7,961 nucleotides of DNA from Bacillota bacterium (GTDB taxonomy: Bacteria; Bacillota_E; Sulfobacillia; Sulfobacillales; Sulfobacillaceae), in assembly GCA_021820165.1 (NCBI GenBank), contig JAKADW010000083.1:1-7961 (forward strand). The letters run 5' to 3'. Shown one piece after another: positions 1-5,858 of the stretch (its first letter is position 1; every line of letters begins with the position of its first letter). Made by a program: the position numbers and the translations under genes. Below the pieces are notes generated by a model. That model did not search any database, was not told the origin of the DNA, and saw only the letters and a program-made list of their open reading frames with translations.

Positions 1-1
1 G

Positions 2-202
2 GCATCGGAGCTCACCGAGATGTTGGAAAAAGCGGGAGTGGCGGATTTTGACGTAGAGATCCACATTGATGTGGGACGGCAAGGAGAGACCAAGGACCTT
101 ATCCGCGAGATTGTGGGAATGGTGACCGGAAGCGGATACCAAGCCGCGATCAAACCCGATTCCTTCGGAGCGTCGAAGGTCGCTGACAAGTACACCAAAT
201 AG
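2..202 (+). CDS. YkuK/DUF458 family RNase H-like protein, 3' end only (5' truncated)
   Basis: The last 66 codons of an open frame enter from the left edge and end at TAG 200-202. The visible tail has an 'EIHIDVG' strand, then 'IREIVGMVTGSG' and 'AIKPDSFGAS', and ends 'VADKYTK'. I recognise this as the C-terminus of the YkuK family (DUF458, predicted RNase H-like fold), whose B. subtilis member ends in a very similar way. The biochemical role of the family is not established, so only the family is named. The frame is open from base 2, and the in-frame ATG at 20 lies within the conserved domain and is not the true start. No terminator-like hairpin follows the stop. The next 28 bases are A/T-rich and lead into the veg promoters, so readthrough into veg is possible. 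Confidence 0.8.
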   Translation, partial: ASELTEMLEKAGVADFDVEIHIDVGRQGETKDLIREIVGMVTGSGYQAAIKPDSFGASKVADKYTK

Positions 203-229
203 AAAATCACAAAATTAATCCAGGACCTA

Positions 230-259
230 TTGACCCGAGTGTGCCTCTGTTGCTAAAAT
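230..259 (+). promoter_or_regulatory. Upstream sigma-A-type promoter of veg (P1), extended -10
   Basis: A -35 hexamer TTGACC (230-235) is followed by an 18-base spacer and a -10 hexamer TAAAAT (254-259). A TG dinucleotide (251-252), one base before the -10, gives an extended -10. Transcription would begin near 266. It precedes a second, better-spaced promoter, and the two share the form TG-N-TAAAAT with their -10 hexamers exactly 40 bases apart. The assignment rests on consensus match only. Confidence 0.65.
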
Positions 260-287
260 AGTCGGCTCATTTGACATTCCTAGCAAC
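249..287. repeat. 7-base perfect inverted repeat across the tandem veg promoters
   Basis: GTTGCTA at 249-255 is matched by its exact reverse complement TAGCAAC at 281-287, with 25 bases between. The left arm overlaps the -10 of P1 and the right arm lies in the spacer of P2. The left arm is upstream of the likely P1 start, so this would act as a DNA site rather than an RNA hairpin. A match of this length can arise by chance in a region this size, so a regulator-binding role is only a possibility. Confidence 0.3.
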
Positions 288-299
288 GAATGTTAAAAT
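271..299 (+). promoter_or_regulatory. Downstream strong sigma-A-type promoter of veg (P2), extended -10
   Basis: A perfect -35 TTGACA (271-276), a 17-base spacer and TAAAAT (294-299) preceded by TG at 291-292 make a near-ideal promoter. The predicted start is near 306, leaving a leader of about 35 bases before the veg GTG at 341. The -10 contains the ATG at 290, so that codon lies upstream of the P2 start point and cannot be the veg start on P2 transcripts. The veg gene of B. subtilis is well known for strong vegetative promoters, which supports the reading. Confidence 0.82.
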
Positions 300-340
300 T
301 TCTATTGTTGCCCTTCATCTGTGAGGAAGGAAGTGATCGC

Positions 341-595
341 GTGGCAGCCAAGAGCGTATTGGATGACATCAAAAAAGAGCTCGAGTCGCACGTGGGTGAG
401 CGCATTCGGGTAAAGGCGAATAAAGGCCGCAAGAAGGTCGATGAAAAGGAAGGCATCTTGGAAAAGACATATCCTTACATCTTTGTGGTCAAGATCGAGG
501 AAGGTCACCTATCTGAGCGGCGCGTGTCCTACTCCTACACCGATGTGTTAACGGAAACCGTGGAGCTCATTCTGCCCGAATCACTGACCAGCTAG
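341..595 (+). CDS. veg: Veg family protein
   Basis: An 84-residue protein close to the length of B. subtilis Veg (about 86). Hallmarks visible are 'VKANKGRKK' (about residues 25-33), 'GILEKTYPYIFVV' (about 38-50) and 'RVSYSYTDVLTETVEL' (about 60-75), all typical of the Veg family (DUF1021). Veg is a small soluble protein that is highly expressed during growth. In B. subtilis it has been linked to biofilm matrix expression and spore outgrowth, but its molecular activity is unclear. I chose GTG 341 because it follows GAGGAAGG (323-330) and gives the family's usual N-terminus (a few residues before 'IKKEL'). The upstream in-frame ATG at 290 lies inside a promoter -10. Two tandem promoters precede the gene, and a terminator hairpin begins 8 bases after the stop, so veg can be made as a short single-gene transcript. 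Confidence 0.93.
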   Translation: MAAKSVLDDIKKELESHVGERIRVKANKGRKKVDEKEGILEKTYPYIFVVKIEEGHLSERRVSYSYTDVLTETVELILPESLTS

Positions 596-602
596 AAGCT
601 TT

Positions 603-630
603 AGGACCTCCTTCCGGAGGTTTTTCTTTT
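603..630 (+). terminator. Intrinsic terminator after veg
   Basis: A hairpin with stem ACCTCC (606-611) and GGAGGT (616-621), loop TTCC, can be lengthened by G-U and A-U pairs outward to 603. A T-rich tract, TTTTTCTTTT (621-630), follows directly. It starts 8 bases after the veg stop and is well placed to end veg transcripts. Confidence 0.85.
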
Positions 631-638
631 CGTATAAA

Positions 639-714
639 GGTGTCGCTTGGGGAAGACAATAGAACGGCGTGCGCAAGTCGCACCCCGTTCTTTTTCGTTT
701 TAGGAGGCGACACT
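639..714 (+). promoter_or_regulatory. Structured leader of cphBA that could mask the cphB ribosome binding site and start
   Basis: GGTGTCGCTT (639-648) can pair with AGGCGACACT (705-714) over 10 consecutive base pairs, two of them G-U. The 3' arm covers half of the Shine-Dalgarno sequence (AGGAGG, 702-707) and the first two bases of the CTG start at 713. The loop of this long helix contains the terminator-like hairpin at 661-691. The two helices are nested, not mutually exclusive. I do not recognise a known riboswitch or protein-binding leader here. A role in holding down cphB translation, or in attenuation, is inference from the pairing alone. No convincing promoter was found between the two terminators, so it is unclear where a transcript carrying this leader begins. 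Confidence 0.4.
661..701 (+). terminator. Second intrinsic terminator or attenuator just upstream of cphB
   Basis: AGAACGG (661-667) pairs with CCGTTCT (685-691). Inside, after a C-C mismatch, GTGCG (669-673) pairs with CGCAC (679-683), closing a five-base loop. The tract TTTTTCGTTTT (691-701) follows, so this has the form of an intrinsic terminator. No gene lies between it and the veg terminator, and its T-tract ends right before the cphB ribosome binding site. It may back up the veg terminator or act as an attenuator for cphBA. Confidence 0.75.
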
Positions 715-1528
715 GATCGGTCCGCTAGTCATTATCGGAGGAAATGAGGACAAGACGGGCGACCGCGTGATTTTAAAGCGGGTCGTTGAACTTAGCAGAC
801 AAACGTCTCGAAATCCTGCCATTGGCGTTGTGACGACGGCGTCGAAGGAAGGGACGGGTGCCTACCACCGCTATCGAAGCATCTTTTCCGAGCTTGGGGT
901 CCCAGAGGTGCTGAACTTCTCGATTGAGAGTCGCGACGAAGCCTCGGCACCCGACATGCTGCAACGAATGGCCGAAGCCTCGGCCCTCTTCTTTAGCGGG
1001 GGCGACCAACTGCGCATTACCAGCGTGTTAGGAGGGACGCCATTTCATGAGCGCTTGCTCAAGGAGCATCGCCAGGGGCTCACGGTGGCCGGAACCTCTG
1101 CCGGGGCCTCGATGATGTCGAACACCATGATTGTGAGCGGAGATGCCGAGGAGGCTCCGACGAAAAACACAGTCCACATGGCCCCGGGGATGGGGCTTTG
1201 GGTGGGGGCTGTGATTGACCAACACTTTTCTCAGCGGGGACGCATTGGGCGTCTCTTGTCGGCACTGGCACAAAACCCAGGGATTTTGGGCGTGGGATTA
1301 GACGAGGACACGGCTATTGAGGTGCATTTGGATCAAGACGACTTGATCGTCTGGGGGTCACGTACCGTGACTTTGTTGGATGGTCGACAAGTTCTTGAAA
1401 GTAACGCCTCGGAGTCGCGCGCCGATCGGCCGCTTGCGATAAGCGGTGTGATGCTGCACGTGCTACCGCAAGGCTTCGGGTTTAATCTGACCACCAGGCG
1501 GCCTTACCAACGGCAAAGGGAGGACTAA
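713..1528 (+). CDS. cphB: Cyanophycinase (peptidase family S51)
   Basis: This serine exopeptidase cuts the storage polymer cyanophycin into beta-Asp-Arg dipeptides in the cytoplasm. The 271-residue length matches the family. Visible motifs are 'GPLVIIGGNEDK' (3-14), 'FFSGGDQLRI' (93-102), the nucleophile segment 'AGTSAGAS' (126-133, Ser129), 'DQHFSQRGRIGRL' (169-181, His171) and 'GLDEDTAIE' (195-203, Glu198). From memory, Ser129, His171 and Glu198 line up with Ser132, His174 and Glu201 of the Synechocystis enzyme at a constant offset. The start is taken as CTG 713. Homology begins at once ('LIGPLVIIGG'), TAG at 701-703 blocks the frame upstream, and AGGAGG (702-707) lies 5 bases before it. 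The first ATG/GTG/TTG codon in frame (GTG 767) would delete the conserved first strand and 'GGNEDK'. cphA follows after one base, so both are surely co-transcribed. Confidence 0.94.
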   Translation: MIGPLVIIGGNEDKTGDRVILKRVVELSRQTSRNPAIGVVTTASKEGTGAYHRYRSIFSELGVPEVLNFSIESRDEASAPDMLQRMAEASALFFSGGDQLRITSVLGGTPFHERLLKEHRQGLTVAGTSAGASMMSNTMIVSGDAEEAPTKNTVHMAPGMGLWVGAVIDQHFSQRGRIGRLLSALAQNPGILGVGLDEDTAIEVHLDQDDLIVWGSRTVTLLDGRQVLESNASESRADRPLAISGVMLHVLPQGFGFNLTTRRPYQRQRED

Positions 1529-1529
1529 C

Positions 1530-4169
1530 GTGGATATCCTGACCGCTAATTTTTTCCCCGGCCCCAACCGACACGTGCTTCGGCCGTGCCTGGAGGTGCT
1601 GGTGGATTTGGACCAGTACGCTGGGTTACCGTCGTCGTCACGCCCTCATTTCGTCGAAAGTTTGCTGAGCCTTCTTCCCGGTCTTCAAGAACATCACTGC
1701 TCTCGTGGACATCGGGGTGGATTTGAGGAGCGCCTTCGGGAGGGCACGTTTCTCGGGCATGTGGTGGAGCACGTGGCGCTGGAATGTTTGTACTTGGGCG
1801 GCGAGCGAGGGGTCTACGGCAAGACCCGAGAGGAATCCGAGTCACGCGTTCGGATTGTATTTGAATCGGAGACCGAAGGTGGGGGCCGTGCGGCGCTGGA
1901 ATTGGCCCGGGAAGTCGTTGAGTCTCTGTGGGATGGCCAAACGGTGAACTTCGCTGCGCGATTTCAGTCATTTCGCGAAGCCTTGGCTTCGTTCCGGCTG
2001 GGCCCGAGCACCCGGGCAATTTGGAACGCAGCAAAGCGGCGAGGCATCCCCGTCAGTCGACTCGACACGGAGAATTTGTTACGGCTAGGTCAAGGTATAC
2101 GCCAACGGCGAATCATGGCTAGCATGAGCGACAGGACCAGCATTCTGGGGGTCGAGATTGCCCAAGATAAAAGCCTCACGGCGCGTATGGTAGAGGACGC
2201 TGGTATTGCCGTGCCTCAAAGTTGGACGGTCGAGACTCTGCCCGAGGCGGAGGCCATCTTTCAGCAGGCAGGTCCCTCGATGGTGGTGAAGCCGACAGAT
2301 GGGCATTACGGAGATGGCGTCATCATGCAAGTAGCGACGGTAGACCAGCTTCGTATTGCGTTTCAGGAGGCCGCGTCGCATACAAAGAAGACGGTCCGGT
2401 TGGAGCGCCAAATTGCCGGTATCGCCTATCGTCTATTGGTGGTTGGGAACGCCATGGTGGCTGCGACCGAACGACGGATTCCCGAAGTACGCGGCGACGG
2501 GAAGTCAAGCATTCGCGAGTTGGTGGATGAGCTGAATCGGGATCCCCGTAGGGGTCCTGATCACGGGTTTCCGATGAGCCTGGTGTTGCTCGATCGTGAA
2601 GCCATGGAGACCTTAGAGAGTCAGGGTCGGACACCGGATGACGTTCCGGAGTTTGGCGAGCGGGTGATACTCCGGAGGACGGCCAATATGTCCACTGGGG
2701 CTAGTGCCAAGGACGTGACGGCTGACATCGACCCTGCCCTGGCGCGGGACGCAATCCGCGCTGCGCAGGCGGTTGGACTGGACATCGCCGGCGTGGACAT
2801 CGTCACTCCACGATTGGATTGTTCGTTAAATGATGCGGGCGGGGCCGTTATCGAGGTGAACGCAGCACCCGGTTTGCGGATGCATCTTTTCCCGGAGGAA
2901 GGGACGGAACGGGATGTGGCTCTGCGCATTTTAGATCATCTCTTCCCCGATAATGATGGCCGCATTCCGGTAGCGGCGGTGACCGGCACCAACGGCAAGA
3001 CGACCGTAACCCGGATGCTCGGCCATATTGGAAACCGGGCCGGTTTTCGCGTGGGTATGTCCACCACGGACGGGATCGCCATCGGTGGCGAGCCGATTAA
3101 AAATGGAGATCTGACAGGGCCGTGGTCCGCACGCCTGGTCTTAAATGATCCCACCGTGGAGATGGCGGTGTTGGAAACAGCCCGAGGCGGGATGGCGCGC
3201 GGGGGCTTGGGGTTCGATGATTTGGATGTGGCGGTGGTGACCAATATCGGTGGAGATCATCTGGGTCAGGATGGAATTGAAACGCTCGACGATCTGATTC
3301 ACCTGAAGGCGTTGTTGGTCGATGTCGTGAGGCCGGGGGGCAAGGCGATTTTGAACGCCGATGATCCCAACGTTTTGGGACTACAAGACCGGTGCCGCGG
3401 GCAAGTGGTGCTGTTTTCCACAGTATCCGACAATCCAGCAATCGAAGCCCATCTAGAGGCCGGGGGAGATGCCGTCTACGTGAAAAGCGGGTACCTCTAT
3501 TATGGTTCCGCTCATAAGAAGACCCGCCTGATTGGTACGCGGGCCTTGCCAGCCAGTCTCGGCGGGGTGGCCTCCGTCAATGTGGCTAATGCGGCGGCCG
3601 CCGCTGCCGGAGCTTTGGCGCTGGGGCTGTCTCCTCGCGAAGTAACCGATGGGTTAAAAACATTTCCCGTCGGCGGTGCCGGGCTCAATCGGGGTCGGTT
3701 AGAGATGCTCGAGGGTGGGGACGTGCGGGTATTGGTGGACTACGGCCATAATGTGCCCGCCATTACCGCCTTGGGCGCCATCTGCCGCCGATTGAAACCG
3801 GAGGGTATCATTACCGTTTTAGGGCTTCCAGGGGATAGGCGGGATGATGACATCCGCGCCGCGGCAAAGGTTGCGGCGACCTTTAGTCAACGAATTATCA
3901 TTCGAGAAGACGCCGACTTGCGAGGTCGCGAGCCGGGCGAGGTCGCGAGCTTGTTGCAGTCGGGCGTCATGGCCAGTGGGACGCTGAGCCAAGAGGCGGT
4001 GCGAGTCATTCTGGATGAGGCGGAGGCGGTTCGAGAGGCCATATTGACGGCACCGCCGGGCGCCCTAGTGCTGATCTTGTACGAGCGCTACCGGTGCGTG
4101 CGACAAGCGGCTGAGACCGCATTAAAATTGCGCGTGGCCGATGCCGAACCGATGCTGGAACATGCCTAA
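1530..4169 (+). CDS. cphA: Cyanophycin synthetase (CphA1 type)
   Basis: This enzyme polymerises aspartate and arginine, using ATP, into multi-L-arginyl-poly-L-aspartate, an insoluble nitrogen store. At 879 residues it has the full CphA1 length and all three regions. The N-terminal domain (1 to about 160) carries 'LLPGLQEHHCS' and 'GHVVEHVALE' (76-85). The ATP-grasp domain (about 205-465), which adds Asp, has 'VVKPTDGHYGDGV' (252-264) and 'IEVNAAPGLRMHLFPEEG' (441-458). The Mur-ligase-like domain (about 478-870), which adds Arg, has P-loop 'GTNGKTT' (486-492), 'ETARGGMARGGLGFD' (549-563), 'NIGGDHLG' (572-579), 'DYGHN' (737-741) and 'LPGDRRDDDI' (766-775). Both ATP sites look intact, which argues against the CphA2 type, where one site is lost. 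GTG 1530 has AAAGGGAGG (1515-1523) just upstream and gives the family's usual N-terminus ending in 'GPNRH'. It sits one base after cphB. Confidence 0.96.
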   Translation: MDILTANFFPGPNRHVLRPCLEVLVDLDQYAGLPSSSRPHFVESLLSLLPGLQEHHCSRGHRGGFEERLREGTFLGHVVEHVALECLYLGGERGVYGKTREESESRVRIVFESETEGGGRAALELAREVVESLWDGQTVNFAARFQSFREALASFRLGPSTRAIWNAAKRRGIPVSRLDTENLLRLGQGIRQRRIMASMSDRTSILGVEIAQDKSLTARMVEDAGIAVPQSWTVETLPEAEAIFQQAGPSMVVKPTDGHYGDGVIMQVATVDQLRIAFQEAASHTKKTVRLERQIAGIAYRLLVVGNAMVAATERRIPEVRGDGKSSIRELVDELNRDPRRGPDHGFPMSLVLLDREAMETLESQGRTPDDVPEFGERVILRRTANMSTGASAKDVTADIDPALARDAIRAAQAVGLDIAGVDIVTPRLDCSLNDAGGAVIEVNAAPGLRMHLFPEEGTERDVALRILDHLFPDNDGRIPVAAVTGTNGKTTVTRMLGHIGNRAGFRVGMSTTDGIAIGGEPIKNGDLTGPWSARLVLNDPTVEMAVLETARGGMARGGLGFDDLDVAVVTNIGGDHLGQDGIETLDDLIHLKALLVDVVRPGGKAILNADDPNVLGLQDRCRGQVVLFSTVSDNPAIEAHLEAGGDAVYVKSGYLYYGSAHKKTRLIGTRALPASLGGVASVNVANAAAAAAGALALGLSPREVTDGLKTFPVGGAGLNRGRLEMLEGGDVRVLVDYGHNVPAITALGAICRRLKPEGIITVLGLPGDRRDDDIRAAAKVAATFSQRIIIREDADLRGREPGEVASLLQSGVMASGTLSQEAVRVILDEAEAVREAILTAPPGALVLILYERYRCVRQAAETALKLRVADAEPMLEHA

Positions 4170-4219
4170 CGAAAAGGATTTTCACCAACTCATCCCGAAG
4201 TCTGGTGCGAGGGGATTTC

Positions 4220-5083
4220 ATGCCGTGGTATCAAGCACCAGCGAAAATTAACTTAGGTCTCTTTGTCGGGCAGCGAGATGCGTCCGGCTATCATCCCGTG
4301 GACACGGTGATGCAAACCGTCGCGTTGTCCGATCAGTTGTATCTAGAACCCCGGGATCATATGCTATGGGAGTCGTCTGACCAGGATGTGCCCATGGATG
4401 GAGCGAATCTAGTGGTTCGGTCCTATGCCTGGTGTCGGAGCCATTTGGGGCATTTGCCTCCGATCTATGGTCGACTCAACAAAGTGATTCCGGTGGGAGC
4501 CGGGTTGGGCGGTGGAAGCTCCGATGCGGCGGCGGTCATTCGCTGGGCGATCAAACAGGTAGGCAATGTCGATTTCGCTCACGTGATTCATGCGTCAAAA
4601 GAGCTCGGAATGGATGTCCCTTTCTTTGTCCGGGGCGGTACAGCACGAGCCCAGGGGTACGGTGAGCGATTAAGCCACGTGAACCTAGCCATATCGGCGG
4701 GTGTGGTACTGGCCAATCCCGGCATCTTCCTCTCGACGGCTGAGGTTTATGCAGCGTATGATCGGGTGGGTCGGGCGTCGGACGCGTCTCAAAGCGCCCG
4801 GGTTCTTGAGGCGATGATGGCCGGGCGTGTGCCGGATACGCGGGACCTGGTCAATGATCTTGAGGGGCCAGCATTCAGCGTGTTGCCCGCATTGCGGGCC
4901 TTTAAGGATCGGCTCGTAGAGGCAGCAGAGGGGGCTCCTGTTGCGATGTCCGGGAGTGGCCCAACATACTTTATACTAGGAAACGATGAAGACTGGGCTG
5001 AGTGGATGGTCCGACGCCTACGGGCGCGGGGGATCCCCTGGGCTCAGCCTACCACGATGTTAGACTCTTGGGGAAAGAAGTGA
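4220..5083 (+). CDS. ispE: 4-diphosphocytidyl-2-C-methyl-D-erythritol kinase
   Basis: IspE phosphorylates CDP-methylerythritol at the 2-hydroxyl with ATP, the fourth step of the non-mevalonate (MEP) isoprenoid pathway. The 287-residue GHMP kinase shows 'APAKINLGL' (6-14, catalytic Lys9), 'GYHPVDTVMQ' (23-32), the ATP loop 'PVGAGLGGGSSDAAA' (91-105), 'LGMDVPFF' (129-136, with Asp132 as likely base) and 'MSGSGPTYF' (243-251). I chose ATG 4220 because GAGGGG (4209-4214) lies 5 bases upstream and the protein then begins at the family's usual 'PAKINL' distance. An in-frame GTG at 4205 would put the ribosome binding site inside the gene. A 50-base gap separates it from cphA with no clear terminator or promoter. 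The next gene begins 4 bases after its stop. Its presence indicates use of the MEP route. Confidence 0.95.
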   Translation: MPWYQAPAKINLGLFVGQRDASGYHPVDTVMQTVALSDQLYLEPRDHMLWESSDQDVPMDGANLVVRSYAWCRSHLGHLPPIYGRLNKVIPVGAGLGGGSSDAAAVIRWAIKQVGNVDFAHVIHASKELGMDVPFFVRGGTARAQGYGERLSHVNLAISAGVVLANPGIFLSTAEVYAAYDRVGRASDASQSARVLEAMMAGRVPDTRDLVNDLEGPAFSVLPALRAFKDRLVEAAEGAPVAMSGSGPTYFILGNDEDWAEWMVRRLRARGIPWAQPTTMLDSWGKK

Positions 5084-5087
5084 TTGG

Positions 5088-5858
5088 GTGCACGCGATCC
5101 TGTTAGCCGGGCAAACCAACCAGGGACTGCTAAAGGCCGTGAGCGGGGCGGAATACGAAGCGGAGATTCTCGTTGGCGGCCGGCCGATGGCCGATTGGGT
5201 TTTGGATGCCCTCGGGGCCGCTCCGTCAGTGAGTTCGATTGGCATGGTGGGTCCCACATTGCTCGCCCGTGAGGGGGTTACCTTGGCACCCATGACGGGA
5301 GATTTGTTCGGCAATATTCTTAACGGGTTGACGACCGTGCCAGTTGGCGAGGAACGGGTGTTGTTTGTGACGTCCGATGTTCCCTGGATCACGCCGGTGG
5401 TTATCGAGGCTTTCCTAAGAGGGGCTCCACCCGACGCGGATGTCGTCTACCCGGTGATTCCCAAGGAGGCCGCCGAACGCCGATTTCCCGGCACCAAGCG
5501 GACTTATGTGCGACTCCGCGAGGGAACAGTGACGGGCGGCAACCTATTTCTGGCTCGCGTCGCTTCTGTCCCACGCCTCAAGGAGCGGGCCGAAGTGCTG
5601 CTGGCCCACCGGAAGGCGCCGTTGATGTTAGCCCGCGATGTGGGGCTGGGATTGTTGTTGCGATTACTGACCGGGCGACTGTCACTGGCTCAGGCGGAAG
5701 ATCGGGTGGGAGGCTTGTTGGGAATTCGCGGGCGCGCGATTCTGTTTCCTTATGCGGAAGCGGGTGTCGATGTGGATAAGCCGGAAGATTTAGCGCTGGC
5801 TGAACGGGAATTAGGATCTCCCGGGCAGGCGAGCGGGCAAGGGTGGAACGGATCGTGA
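5088..5858 (+). CDS. MobA-like NTP transferase domain protein, substrate unknown
   Basis: A 256-residue protein with the GT-A type nucleotidyltransferase fold seen in MobA, IspD and GlmU relatives. It starts 'MHAILLAGQTNQGLLK' (1-16). 'VGGRPMADWVLDAL' (29-42) looks like the substrate-binding helix, 'LFVTSDVPWIT' (92-102) carries the probable metal-binding Asp97, 'TGGNLFLA' (149-156) matches the family's GG-N motif, and 'VDVDKPEDLALAE' (227-239) is the usual C-terminal signature. The classic G-x-G-x-R-M nucleotide loop is degenerate, so it is unlikely to be ordinary MobA or IspD. Similar proteins occur beside ispE and purR in other Bacillota as far as I recall, but I know of no proven substrate. 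GTG 5088 lies 4 bases after ispE, with GGGAAAGAAG upstream. The stop overlaps the purR start by four bases, so translation is probably coupled. Confidence 0.8.
   Translation: MHAILLAGQTNQGLLKAVSGAEYEAEILVGGRPMADWVLDALGAAPSVSSIGMVGPTLLAREGVTLAPMTGDLFGNILNGLTTVPVGEERVLFVTSDVPWITPVVIEAFLRGAPPDADVVYPVIPKEAAERRFPGTKRTYVRLREGTVTGGNLFLARVASVPRLKERAEVLLAHRKAPLMLARDVGLGLLLRLLTGRLSLAQAEDRVGGLLGIRGRAILFPYAEAGVDVDKPEDLALAERELGSPGQASGQGWNGS

Noticed and set aside
290..340. Longer Veg protein starting at ATG 290
   Set aside because: The ATG lies inside the -10 element of promoter P2, has no ribosome binding site, and adds 17 residues not typical of Veg. GTG 341 has GAGGAAGG upstream.
631..660. A promoter for cphBA between the two terminators (TATAAA at 633, GACAAT at 655)
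   Set aside because: Neither -10-like hexamer has a recognisable -35 at 16-18 bases, so I could not support a promoter there.
767..769. GTG 767 as the start of cyanophycinase
   Set aside because: It lacks a clear ribosome binding site at proper spacing and removes the conserved first strand and 'GGNEDK' segment that are encoded in frame upstream.
1546..2034. Long antisense reading frame opposite cphA (162 codons)
   Set aside because: It lies wholly opposite a strongly supported gene, is rich in Pro/Arg as expected of a G+C-rich shadow frame, and resembles no known protein. The same applies to the minus-strand frame at 7431-7859.
4205..4207. GTG 4205 as the start of ispE
   Set aside because: The good Shine-Dalgarno GAGGGG lies downstream of it and serves ATG 4220.
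4170..4219. Terminator or promoter between cphA and ispE
   Set aside because: Only a weak 5-base hairpin (GAAAA/TTTTC) is visible, with no T-tract and no paired -35/-10 elements.
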